A stretch of DNA of 35,423 nt from Clostridia bacterium. GTDB lineage: Bacteria; Bacillota; Clostridia; Monoglobales; Monoglobaceae. The stretch's first letter is position 1, and every line of letters begins with the position of its first letter. This document shows positions 8,932 through 15,465 of the stretch, piece after piece. The position numbers were made by a program, and so were the translations under genes. The stretch spans positions 1 through 35,423 of the forward strand of contig CAAGHZ010000030.1 of NCBI GenBank assembly GCA_900769795.1, in the 5' to 3' direction. The notes beneath the pieces are model-generated. The model did no database searches, had not been told where the DNA came from, and saw only the letters and a list, made by a program, of their open reading frames with translations.

Positions 8932-8959
8932 ATTATACCATTTGACAAGACTTTGTCAA
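8932..8959 (-). promoter_or_regulatory. Promoter of LCP unit with overlapping inverted repeat
   Basis: TTGACA (8954-8959), a 16-base spacer and TATAAT (8932-8937) on the minus strand form a strong housekeeping promoter about 60 nt before the LCP start. The -35 box lies in one arm of a perfect 7-base inverted repeat, TTGACAA-GACT-TTGTCAA (8942-8959). That could be an operator, or simply a second TTGACA facing the other way. Confidence 0.85.
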
Positions 8960-9024
8960 CAATTTTGGTCCAATAGTTACAATTTGTTAACCTTTTTGAA
9001 ACATTACTCTCACCATCACAAAAC

Positions 9025-9054
9025 AAGCAATGGGACAGTATTATCCCATTGCTT
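9025..9054 (-). terminator. Terminator after the CNNM transporter gene
   Basis: An 11-base-pair perfect stem (AAGCAATGGGA with its complement) and an 8-nt loop begin four bases past the CNNM stop codon. The minus-strand sequence then continues GTTTTGTG, a modest U-tract. It isolates the transporter gene from the LCP promoter. Confidence 0.8.
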
Positions 9055-9057
9055 ATT

Positions 9058-10368
9058 TTACTCACTTTTCACCTTTTCAACTTGGGCAAATTTTACCTGA
9101 TGCTCTTCAATTGCAACAACCTTTATGTGCAGTTCTCCCGTCGTCAATTCTTCACCCTCTCTTGGCAATTGGCCAAGGGTATGGAATATCAATCCGTTTA
9201 ACGTGTCATACTCGTCACTTTCGAGCGAAAGTTCCAATGCTTCGGATACATCTTCTATTGATGCGCTTCCTGCAATCTCCCACACACCATCTCCAATTAT
9301 ATTTATGTCCGGGGTTTCCTCTTCGGTCCCCATATCATCAGCCAAATCTCCAACAAGTTCCTCAATCAGGTCCTTAACCGTAACAATGCCACTTACGCCG
9401 CCATATTCATCCAAAACGACCGAAATCTCAACCTTTTCTTTCTTCATATTTCTGAAAAGTACATCTGCCTTCAGGGTTTCAGGCACAAAATACGCAGGCA
9501 TAACCGCGTTCTCCATGACAGAGCTGCGACTTTGATCCCTCAATCTGAAATATTTCTTTGTATTCAGCACACCTACAATCTTGTCGGCCGTGCCCTCAAA
9601 CACGGGATAATATGTATATCCCGTATTTAATATCGTCTCTCTCCAACTCTCGTCATCATCTTCCAGATCGAGCATCTCAACATCTTTTCTATGCGTAATT
9701 ATCTCCTCTATGTCAAGATTGTCAAAATCAAACACATTTTGAATAAAATCTCTTTCCTCATCATCTATCGTACCTTTTTCGCTGCCTGCATCAACCATCA
9801 TAAGAATTTCTTCTTCACTGACCTCTTCATCCTGAGCATTGGGGTCTATGCCAAGCAACCTGAGCACACCATTTGTAGACAAAGTAAGCAGACCAACAAG
9901 AGGCGCAAAGATTTTGGAAATCCCCGAAATTATGCCTGACATGCCAAGCGCCAGCCTCTCTGCATTTCGCATAGCAACCTGTTTTGGCACCAGTTCGCCA
10001 AATACAAGGGTAAAATATGACAATACAATCGTTATCAAAATTACAGCAATTGTATCCAATGCCTCAGCCGGAAGGCTAACCCCCATTTTTAGCACCCAAT
10101 CGACCAATACACCCGAAAAGTTTTCGGCTGCAAATGCACTTCCTAAAAATCCCGACAAGGTGATCGCAACCTGAATCGTCGCAAGAAATCTTGCAGGCTG
10201 ATTTGTAAGCCTTGCAAGCCTGATTGCCCTCTTGTCACCATCTGCCGCCAGACGGGAAAGTTTTGTATCATTCATTGATATTATCGCTATCTCGGCGCAG
10301 GCAAACACCGCATTAAGCACAATCAGCACTATCTGAAGCCCTAACATAAGCCAAATTGAATTATCCAT
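9058..10368 (-). CDS. CNNM/CorC-family magnesium transporter (DUF21 plus CBS domains)
   Basis: Membrane protein of the CNNM/CorC (HlyC/CorC) family, whose bacterial members such as MpfA export Mg2+. Its 436 residues comprise a DUF21 membrane domain (about 1-175) with the SGFLGSAFA (72-80) and FGELVPK (123-129) signatures, a CBS-domain pair (about 205-345) and a C-terminal CorC_HlyC domain (about 355-432). The ATG at 10366-10368 is chosen because GGAGG lies just upstream; the longer start at 10398 would read through that site. It is monocistronic, with its own promoter, leader ORF, attenuator and terminator. The transported ion is inferred from the family. Confidence 0.9.
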   Translation of the reverse strand: MDNSIWLMLGLQIVLIVLNAVFACAEIAIISMNDTKLSRLAADGDKRAIRLARLTNQPARFLATIQVAITLSGFLGSAFAAENFSGVLVDWVLKMGVSLPAEALDTIAVILITIVLSYFTLVFGELVPKQVAMRNAERLALGMSGIISGISKIFAPLVGLLTLSTNGVLRLLGIDPNAQDEEVSEEEILMMVDAGSEKGTIDDEERDFIQNVFDFDNLDIEEIITHRKDVEMLDLEDDDESWRETILNTGYTYYPVFEGTADKIVGVLNTKKYFRLRDQSRSSVMENAVMPAYFVPETLKADVLFRNMKKEKVEISVVLDEYGGVSGIVTVKDLIEELVGDLADDMGTEEETPDINIIGDGVWEIAGSASIEDVSEALELSLESDEYDTLNGLIFHTLGQLPREGEELTTGELHIKVVAIEEHQVKFAQVEKVKSE

Positions 10369-10389
10369 TTTTTCCTCCATAAATTTAAT

Positions 10390-10448
10390 CAAAAACACAA
10401 AAAGACAAAGCTAAAACCTACAGCCGCATACAGAGGTTTCGCCTTGTC
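10390..10448 (-). terminator. Intrinsic attenuator upstream of the CNNM gene
   Basis: On the minus strand GACAAGGC (10441-10448) pairs with GCTTTGTC (10404-10411), and AAACCT (10434-10439) pairs with AGGTTT (10414-10419). The T-rich run at 10390-10403 follows directly. This is a complete intrinsic terminator about 20 nt before the CNNM start codon and downstream of that gene's own promoter, so it must be conditional. Its 3' arm could instead pair with GCTAACC at 10474-10480 through GGT-TT-TAGC, a possible antiterminator. The stop codon of the leader ORF lies in the 3' arm. Confidence 0.82.
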
Positions 10449-10507
10449 CATATTATCATACAAAACAAAGGAGGGTTAGCGTTATCCGCGCTATCACCGT
10501 CATCCAT
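10418..10507 (-). CDS. 29-codon leader ORF, acidic/proline-rich start
   Basis: A short ORF between the CNNM promoter and its attenuator. GGTGA lies six bases before the ATG (10505-10507) and the TAG stop is at 10418-10420. The peptide begins MDDGDSADNANPP: four Asp in the first eight residues, then a Pro pair at 12-13, and it continues with a hydrophobic and Arg-Arg segment. Acidic/proline-rich N-termini destabilise ribosomes at low Mg2+ in the enterobacterial MgtL leader peptide. A similar Mg2+-sensing role here is inference. Translation is not proven, but the ORF, Shine-Dalgarno and attenuator fit together well. Confidence 0.6.
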   Translation of the reverse strand: MDDGDSADNANPPLFCMIIWTRRNLCMRL

Positions 10508-10539
10508 TGATTTTCACCACTTTCTTATATTATGGCTTG

Positions 10540-10568
10540 ATTCTACCATACTTTATGCCTTATGTCAA
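10540..10568 (-). promoter_or_regulatory. Promoter of the CNNM transporter leader
   Basis: TTGACA (10563-10568), a 17-base spacer and TAGAAT (10540-10545) on the minus strand. The predicted start near 10533 gives a leader of about 165 nt before the transporter start codon, holding the short ORF and the attenuator. It sits immediately after the rplQ terminator. Confidence 0.85.
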
Positions 10569-10609
10569 GCAAACAACTCATTTGTAATATATTATTTACA
10601 AGCCAAAAA

Positions 10610-10636
10610 AATCCCCCGACCAAAGGTCGGGGGATT
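10610..10636 (-). terminator. Terminator of the ribosomal/alpha operon after rplQ
   Basis: A perfect 12-base-pair GC-rich stem (AATCCCCCGACC with its complement) with a 3-nt loop, followed on the minus strand by a run of seven T. It lies about 10 nt past the rplQ stop and ends the ribosomal gene cluster. Confidence 0.96.
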
Positions 10637-10646
10637 AGTTTTTAAA

Positions 10647-10991
10647 TTAGTCTACGAGTTCAAGTACTGCCATCTCTGCAGCGTCGCCACGTCTTGGGCC
10701 CATCTTGATAACTCTGGTGTAGCCACCGTTTCTTTCCGCAAACTTAGGTGCGATTTCGTCAAACAACTTTGAAACAACGTCTCTCTTTGTAACGAAACTG
10801 AGCGCCTGTCTCTTTGTGTGAAGTGTATTGGCTTTGCCGAGTGTAACCATCTTGTCAGCAAGCTTCTGTACTTCCTTCGCACGGGTAAGAGTTGTTATAA
10901 TTCTGCCGTTTTCCAAAAGAGAAGTGGTCATATTTCTAAGCATTGCTATTCTCTGGTCAGTCGGTCTGCCAAGTTTTCTCTGGTGTGCCAT
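10647..10991 (-). CDS. rplQ: 50S ribosomal protein L17
   Basis: Large-subunit protein near the peptide exit tunnel. The 114-residue product begins MAHQRKLGRPTDQR, the standard L17 N-terminus. The ATG at 10989-10991 follows GAGGTGA; an in-frame start at 11000 would overlap that site and is rejected. It is the last gene of the alpha operon, directly after rpoA as in most bacteria, and a strong terminator follows. The genes that often come next in Firmicutes (ECF transporter, truA, rplM, rpsI) are absent. Confidence 0.97.
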   Translation of the reverse strand: MAHQRKLGRPTDQRIAMLRNMTTSLLENGRIITTLTRAKEVQKLADKMVTLGKANTLHTKRQALSFVTKRDVVSKLFDEIAPKFAERNGGYTRVIKMGPRRGDAAEMAVLELVD

Positions 10992-11033
10992 AATTATCAC
11001 CTCATTTTCTTAAATTCTTTAATCTACGGTCAA

Positions 11034-11981
11034 TTAATCATCGCTTGACAAGGAAAGTTCCATTGCCTCAAGCTTTGCGATAACCTCTTCAAGTGACTTA
11101 CGTCCAAGGTTTCTGACCTTCATCATATCGTTCTCGGTTCTCGCTGTGAGATCCTGAACTGTGTTGATGCCGGCACGCTTGAGACAATTGTAAGAACGAA
11201 CAGAGAGGTCAAGTTCTTCAATAGTTGTTTCAAGAACTTTTTCCTTCTTGCTTTCTTCCTTCTCAATCATAATCTCAGCATTTTTAGCATCATCTGATAA
11301 GTCAACAAACAAACTCATATGTTCACTTATGATTTTTGCCGCAAGACTTACAGCTTCAGCCGGAGGAATAGTTCCATCCGTCCATACTTCAAGTGACAAT
11401 TTATCATAATCTGTAACGTTACCTACACGAGTGTTTTCTACGGTGTAGTTAACCTTGCGAACAGGTGTGTAAATCGAGTCTGTAGCGATTACTCCGATAA
11501 CAGGCTGCATCTGCTGCTTGTTGCGGTCTGCAGAAACATATCCACGACCTCTGTCAAGAGTAATCTCCGCAAAAAGTTTTGCGTCTTCGTTGAGAGTTGC
11601 AATATGCAAATCCTCATTTATAATTTCTACGTCCGAATCATGTTTAATATCTCCGGCACAGATTTCTCCTGCGCCTTCATGATTGATATAAACAGTCTTT
11701 GGAGCATCAGAATGAAGCTTAACAGCTAAATTCTTGATGTTGAGTATAATTTCGGTAACGTCTTCCTTTACACCGGGAACAGTTGTAAACTCATGCAAAA
11801 CGCCATCAATTTTAATTGATGTTGCTGCAACACCCGGAAGCGAGGAAAGTAACATTCTTCTGAGAGAGTTTCCAAGGGTTGTACCGTAGCCCCTCTCAAG
11901 CGGCTCAACAACAAATTTGCCGTACTTGTTATCTTCGGATGCTTCTACGCATTCTATTTTTGGCTTTTCTATTTCAATCAT
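11034..11981 (-). CDS. rpoA: RNA polymerase alpha subunit
   Basis: Alpha subunit that nucleates RNA polymerase assembly and contacts UP elements and activators. It is 315 residues long. The N-terminal domain (about 1-230) contains the family stretch ERGYGTTLGNSLRRMLLSSL (residues 29-48). A short linker rich in Glu/Lys is followed by the C-terminal DNA-binding domain (about 250-315) with LDLSVRSYNCLKRAGI and the RNLGRKSLEEV helix. AGGAGGG precedes the ATG. It sits between rpsD and rplQ, the usual alpha-operon position. Confidence 0.98.
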   Translation of the reverse strand: MIEIEKPKIECVEASEDNKYGKFVVEPLERGYGTTLGNSLRRMLLSSLPGVAATSIKIDGVLHEFTTVPGVKEDVTEIILNIKNLAVKLHSDAPKTVYINHEGAGEICAGDIKHDSDVEIINEDLHIATLNEDAKLFAEITLDRGRGYVSADRNKQQMQPVIGVIATDSIYTPVRKVNYTVENTRVGNVTDYDKLSLEVWTDGTIPPAEAVSLAAKIISEHMSLFVDLSDDAKNAEIMIEKEESKKEKVLETTIEELDLSVRSYNCLKRAGINTVQDLTARTENDMMKVRNLGRKSLEEVIAKLEAMELSLSSDD

Positions 11982-12033
11982 TGTCAGCCCTCCTAAATAT
12001 TACAAAACAAACAGTTTTGTCTGCAGCAAATTA

Positions 12034-12627
12034 TTATCTGCTGTAGAACTCAACGATCATATGCTCCTCAACCGGGAAGTCGATATCCTCTCTGTCAGCC
12101 AATGCAACGATTCTGCCTTCAAGAGTGTTTTTATCCATATCAATCCACTTTGGAACCAATCTGCTTGAATTTTTCTCAACGATGTCCTTCATACGATCAG
12201 CGTTTCTGCTGCTCTCCTTAAGTCCAATAACATCTCCGGGCTTAACGAGGTATGAGGGGATGTTGAGCTTCTGTCCGTTTACAGTAACGTGACTGTGGTT
12301 AACTATCTGTCTTGCTTCACGTCTTGTATTAGCAAGACCCATGCGGAAGATTACGTTATCAAGTCTTGATTCGAGTATGCTGAGCAAGCACTCACCTGTA
12401 ACGCCCTTCATTTTGGTTGCCATTACATAGTACTTTGCAAACTGCTTTTCAAGAACGCCATATATAAACTTAACCTTCTGCTTTTCATTAAGCTGCATGC
12501 CATATTCGCTCTTCTTTTTCTTTCTTGAGTCATCGCCTCTGTTAGAGCTCTTGTCGTAACCCATAACAGCAGGGGAGATACCGAGCGAACGACATCTTTT
12601 AAGAATTGGTTGCGTATTCTTAGCCAT
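12034..12627 (-). CDS. rpsD: 30S ribosomal protein S4
   Basis: Primary 16S rRNA-binding protein of the 30S body and part of the mRNA entry helicase. The 197 residues contain an N-terminal region and an S4 RNA-binding domain (about 90-155, RLDNVIFRMGLANTRREARQ onward). The N-terminus has a single Cys (residue 12) in place of the four-Cys zinc site, so this is the zinc-free type. In contrast to Bacillus, where rpsD stands alone with its own leader, it lies inside the alpha operon between rpsK and rpoA. S4 controls the alpha operon in E. coli, and a structured element precedes rpsM here. Confidence 0.97.
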   Translation of the reverse strand: MAKNTQPILKRCRSLGISPAVMGYDKSSNRGDDSRKKKKSEYGMQLNEKQKVKFIYGVLEKQFAKYYVMATKMKGVTGECLLSILESRLDNVIFRMGLANTRREARQIVNHSHVTVNGQKLNIPSYLVKPGDVIGLKESSRNADRMKDIVEKNSSRLVPKWIDMDKNTLEGRIVALADREDIDFPVEEHMIVEFYSR

Positions 12628-12660
12628 TCTTATATCCTCCTTACAAAATCCAATATCGAA

Positions 12661-13053
12661 CTATACACGTCTTCTCTTAGGCGGTCTGCAACCGTTATGA
12701 GGAATAGGTGTAACGTCTTTAATCATATTAACTTCAAGTCCTGCAACCTGAAGAGCTCTGATAGCAGCTTCACGTCCGGAGCCCGGGCCCTTAACGTATA
12801 CTTCAACAAACTTTAAGCCGTGCTCCATCGCTGCCTTTGCTGCGGTTTCTGCAGCCATCTGTGCTGCAAACGGAGTACTCTTTCTTGAGCCTCTGAAACC
12901 GAGACCGCCGGCTGATGCCCATGAAATAGCATTTCCGGCTACATCTGTAATTGTAACAATGGTGTTATTAAATGTAGATTTGATATGTGCTGCGCCGCGC
13001 TCGATATTCTTTTTCTCTCTGCGACGACGAGTTCTCTTAACTGCCTTTGCCAT
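12661..13053 (-). CDS. rpsK: 30S ribosomal protein S11
   Basis: Platform protein of the 30S subunit that lies near the E-site mRNA. The 130-residue product carries the S11 motifs STFNNTIVTITD and GPGSGREAAIRAL and ends in the conserved NGCRPPKRRRV. The ATG at 13051-13053 follows AGGAGGTGA; a longer reading from a GTG at 13065 overlaps that site and is rejected. Between rpsM and rpsD in the alpha operon. Confidence 0.97.
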   Translation of the reverse strand: MAKAVKRTRRRREKKNIERGAAHIKSTFNNTIVTITDVAGNAISWASAGGLGFRGSRKSTPFAAQMAAETAAKAAMEHGLKFVEVYVKGPGSGREAAIRALQVAGLEVNMIKDVTPIPHNGCRPPKRRRV

Positions 13054-13183
13054 TGTATTTTTCACCTCCTGAAAATACGAATATCTGCATATAAATACAG
13101 AAAAAATCTCAATTAACTACAGGCCTTTTGCCTGCCTTTTTGATAATAAGCGGTAGTGATGCTTCTAAATAAGAAACAGCCTA

Positions 13184-13549
13184 TTATTTCTTCTTGTTTG
13201 CTATAGTCTTCTTAGGACCCTTGCGTGTTCTTGCGTTGGTCTTAGAACGCTGACCTCTAACGGGCAGATTCTTTCTGTGACGCAGACCGCGGTAGCAGTT
13301 AATCTCCATCAAACGCTTGATGTCAAGAGCGATATCTCTTCTGAGGTCACCCTCAACATTGTAGTTGTCGATCTCAGCTCTGAGCTGTGATACCTGATCT
13401 TCTGTCAAGTCACGAACTCTGATGTCAGGATCAATACCTGTTGCCGCAAGAATTTTCTTAGAAGTAGAAAGACCGATACCAAAAATGTATGTGAGACCAA
13501 TCTCAACTCTCTTATCGTTCGGTAAGTCTACACCTGCAATACGTGCCAT
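13184..13549 (-). CDS. rpsM: 30S ribosomal protein S13
   Basis: Head protein of the 30S subunit that forms bridges to the 50S subunit and contacts P-site tRNA. The product is 121 residues: MARIAGVDLPNDKRVEIGLTYIFGIG at the N-terminus and the conserved basic tail RGQRSKTNARTRKGPKK. GGAGGTGAAA precedes the ATG. A compact folded element (13585-13657) occupies the space between rpmJ and this gene and could control its translation. Confidence 0.97.
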   Translation of the reverse strand: MARIAGVDLPNDKRVEIGLTYIFGIGLSTSKKILAATGIDPDIRVRDLTEDQVSQLRAEIDNYNVEGDLRRDIALDIKRLMEINCYRGLRHRKNLPVRGQRSKTNARTRKGPKKTIANKKK

Positions 13550-13584
13550 AAAATTTCACCTCCATTAATTTTAGAAAAAACAAC

Positions 13585-13657
13585 GGAGCAGAATTTCACC
13601 CGCAATATGCGGAATCAGCTTAAAAGTAATTGTGGTTCTTAAGCCTGACCCTGCTCC
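13585..13657 (-). promoter_or_regulatory. Three-way-junction-like RNA element before rpsM
   Basis: A 73-nt segment in the rpmJ-rpsM gap is closed by GGAGCAG pairing with CTGCTCC. Inside are two perfect hairpins: GCTTAA/TTAAGC (13618-13644) and CCGCA/TGCGG with a 3-nt loop (13600-13612). Together they make a plausible three-way junction about 35 nt before the rpsM start. In E. coli, S4 binds a pseudoknot before rpsM and represses the alpha operon. A similar autogenous role here is inferred from position; the fold is different. Confidence 0.62.
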
Positions 13658-13670
13658 AAAAGAACCTTGC

Positions 13671-13784
13671 TTAACCCTGCTTCTGCTTGTGGCGTGGGTT
13701 TTCGCAAATTACCATAACTTTGCCTTTTCTTTTGATAATTTTACATTTTTCACAAATAGGTTTTACTGAAGGTCTTACTTTCAT
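13671..13784 (-). CDS. rpmJ: 50S ribosomal protein L36
   Basis: Small zinc-ribbon protein of the large subunit. The 37-residue product begins MKVRPSVKPICEKCKI and ends in HKQKQG. The zinc ligands are present (C11, C14, C27, H32), making it the C+ form. AGGAGGTGGAGG precedes the ATG. It is the first gene behind the alpha-operon promoter. Upstream neighbours infA and rpmJ are normally adjacent, but here a CapA-like gene and repeats lie between them. Confidence 0.97.
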   Translation of the reverse strand: MKVRPSVKPICEKCKIIKRKGKVMVICENPRHKQKQG

Positions 13785-13850
13785 TTCCTCCACCTCCTAA
13801 AGTTGACTCGTCCACATTTACATACTACCACACATAAAGTGAACCCTATA

Positions 13851-13879
13851 ATAATATCACAAGACTTCGTTGTTGTCAA
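13851..13879 (-). promoter_or_regulatory. Promoter of the rpmJ-to-rplQ (alpha) operon
   Basis: TTGACA (13874-13879), a 17-base spacer and TATTAT (13851-13856) on the minus strand, with an A-run upstream that could act as an UP element. The 15-base stretch AAAAAAGCCTTGACA is identical in the S10-operon promoter at 28512-28517. It gives the alpha operon its own start independent of the S10/spc transcript. Confidence 0.9.
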
Positions 13880-13917
13880 GGCTTTTTTGGGGATTTATAG
13901 AAAAATAATAACAAAAT

Positions 13918-13953
13918 GCCCCTCGTTAGGGGCGGTTCGTGAACCACCCCTAC
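13918..13953 (-). repeat. GTAGGGG inverted repeat, copy 1
   Basis: A palindromic element between capA and the rpmJ promoter. On the minus strand it begins GTAGGGGTGGTTCACGAACC and continues into GCCCC, forming a long GGTTC/GAACC hairpin extended by GGGG/CCCC pairing. I recall similar GTAGGGG-headed short repeats as dispersed elements in gut Clostridia. A second, diverged unit lies about 30 nt upstream. Confidence 0.65.
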
Positions 13954-13981
13954 ATAGTAATTATTAACTATAATAAAATCA

Positions 13982-14008
13982 GCGGACCGTCAATACGCCG
14001 GCCCCTAC
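13982..14008 (-). repeat. GTAGGGG repeat, copy 2
   Basis: On the minus strand this unit reads GTAGGGGCCGGCGTATTGAC followed by GGTCCGC. It shares the GTAGGGG head with copy 1, but its body (CCGGCG...GGTCCG) differs. It starts 22 bases after the capA stop codon. The pairing is weaker than in copy 1. It is probably a member of the same dispersed family. Confidence 0.55.
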
Positions 14009-14030
14009 AACATAGGGACACCCTTATATA

Positions 14031-15140
14031 TTACAGAACCATTGAATTTGCGTCGGTTTCAGTTTCCTCTTGCACCTCTTCGGCAGAGTCTATTATTTCG
14101 TCTCCCTCAAATCTTACTTTCAGGCTGCCAAGCTCGTTCGAAAACCTCTGTATCTTTTGTGCTATTCTTTCTTTTTCGCTGCCCTCGGCAGGGGTTGGCT
14201 GATAATTGTTTCTGCCCGAGACGGAAGAAATCGAACAAGGTATAACCATATAATCACTACAGTCTACCTCACCGTCTTTTATAGCAAACGTCTGTCTGAA
14301 TATCATTGTATCCTTATCTCTTGGATTTTGGTTTCCGCCAAAACAGAAGTTGCCAAGGCTATATGCAATCATCTTGCCCTTATACCTCTCTACCCCCTGC
14401 AACACATGTGGATGGTGGCCAATTACCAAATCTGCGCCCGAATCTATTGCCGAATGCGCCAGAGAAACCTGCTCGGCCGTCGGATAATTTTCACCTTCTA
14501 TTCCCCAATGTATCTGAACAACAATAACCTCTGCACCATCTGCCTTTACCTGCTCCATTGCCTTGGGCAGGTTCCCCTCGGCTGTACCGTTGAGTGCGTA
14601 GAGTCCCACAAGACCAACTTTAACGCCCTTTACATCAACAACCCTTGTGTTTAAATTCTCAAACCAAACAATCTGTGCTTCGTCAAGATACTTCTTTGTA
14701 TCCTCAAAGCTGACCTCGCCATAGTCACGGCTGTGGTTGTTTGCAAGGGTTACCGCTTCCACCGAGCCGCTTGTGAGAATTTTTGTGTACTCCGGATTAC
14801 CTCTAAAAGCAAAGGTTTTTTCCTCTCTTGAGCCTCTGTCAGTCAATGTGCCCTCAAGGTTTACAATAGTCAAATCATCGTTTTCAAAATACGGCTTTAC
14901 CTTACGCAGAAAATATCCATAATCACCACCTTGGTTTGACGCCTCAACAGGAAGAGTTATCCCGCCAAAAGCCGCATCCGTACCAAGAGTGCAATCACCG
15001 GCACATGTTATGGTTATACTCCTTTGTACCGAGGTAGGTTTTTCAATTTTCTCACCCGAAACCGGTGCTTCGCTCCCGGCTCTGCATCCACCTAATATCA
15101 TCGCCACCAAAAGAGCCAATATAATATGTAGGTTTTTCAT
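14031..15140 (-). CDS. CapA-family lipoprotein, metallophosphatase fold
   Basis: Related to CapA/PgsA, which take part in poly-gamma-glutamate capsule export and belong to the calcineurin-like phosphoesterase superfamily. The 369-residue product has a lipoprotein signal (hydrophobic 5-16, lipobox LGGC with C19), so it should be anchored outside the cell. Metal-site motifs are AGDCTLG, VNLEGTLT, LANNHSRDYG, VQIHWGIEGE and GHHPHVLQG. The ATG at 15138-15140 follows AAAGGTGA; an upstream GTG lies inside that site. No capB/capC genes are nearby, so capsule synthesis is not implied. It interrupts the normal infA-rpmJ order, after a terminator hairpin that must be read through or bypassed for it to be expressed from the spc transcript. 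Confidence 0.88.
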   Translation of the reverse strand: MKNLHIILALLVAMILGGCRAGSEAPVSGEKIEKPTSVQRSITITCAGDCTLGTDAAFGGITLPVEASNQGGDYGYFLRKVKPYFENDDLTIVNLEGTLTDRGSREEKTFAFRGNPEYTKILTSGSVEAVTLANNHSRDYGEVSFEDTKKYLDEAQIVWFENLNTRVVDVKGVKVGLVGLYALNGTAEGNLPKAMEQVKADGAEVIVVQIHWGIEGENYPTAEQVSLAHSAIDSGADLVIGHHPHVLQGVERYKGKMIAYSLGNFCFGGNQNPRDKDTMIFRQTFAIKDGEVDCSDYMVIPCSISSVSGRNNYQPTPAEGSEKERIAQKIQRFSNELGSLKVRFEGDEIIDSAEEVQEETETDANSMVL

Positions 15141-15168
15141 CTTAATCACCTTTTCTTTTTAAAAAGAT

Positions 15169-15191
15169 GGCTCCCTTGAATAAAGGGAGCC
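15169..15191 (-). terminator. Terminator after infA
   Basis: A perfect 9-base-pair stem (GGCTCCCTT with its complement) and a 5-nt loop, followed on the minus strand by ATCTTTTT. It lies about 40 nt past the infA stop and about 30 nt before the capA start. It probably ends most of the S10/spc transcript, leaving capA on read-through. Confidence 0.82.
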
Positions 15192-15230
15192 TCTAACAAA
15201 TATACTAAGCTATAATTTCTCTACACCTGA

Positions 15231-15449
15231 TTATTTCGCTCTCCAGGTTATTCTTCCCTTGGTCAGGTCATAAGGCGAAATTTCAACAGTAACCTTATCT
15301 CCGGGCAGAATTCTGATAAAATGCATTCTGAGCTTTCCGGAAATATGTGCCAGAATTTTATGTCCGTTCTCAAGTTCTACGTTAAACATAGCGTTAGGCA
15401 ATGCTTCAAGGACAGTACCTTCAACTTCCAAAACATCTTCCTTTGACAT
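15231..15449 (-). CDS. infA: Translation initiation factor IF-1
   Basis: Binds the A site of the 30S subunit during initiation. The 72-residue product is a single OB-fold (S1-like) domain with the conserved MSKEDVLEVEGTV start, the HISGKLRMHFIRILPGDKV core and the SPYDLTKGRITWR end, the usual length. GGGAGGTG lies upstream of the ATG. It follows the KOW gene by 16 nt. Its normal partner rpmJ is displaced by about 1.4 kb because of the capA insertion. Confidence 0.98.
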   Translation of the reverse strand: MSKEDVLEVEGTVLEALPNAMFNVELENGHKILAHISGKLRMHFIRILPGDKVTVEISPYDLTKGRITWRAK

Positions 15450-15465
15450 ATACTATTACACCTCC

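Noticed and set aside
10369..10533. M-box or manganese (yybP-ykoY) riboswitch before the CNNM gene
   Set aside because: I could not match the conserved cores of either class. The leader is short, and its main content is a translated-looking ORF plus attenuator. A covariance-model search would settle it.
13918..14008. CRISPR array or transposon end
   Set aside because: Only two non-identical palindromic units with unequal bodies; no regular spacers, no cas or transposase gene.
15169..15191. Attenuator controlling capA
   Set aside because: No alternative pairing or leader ORF was seen; a plain terminator after infA is sufficient.
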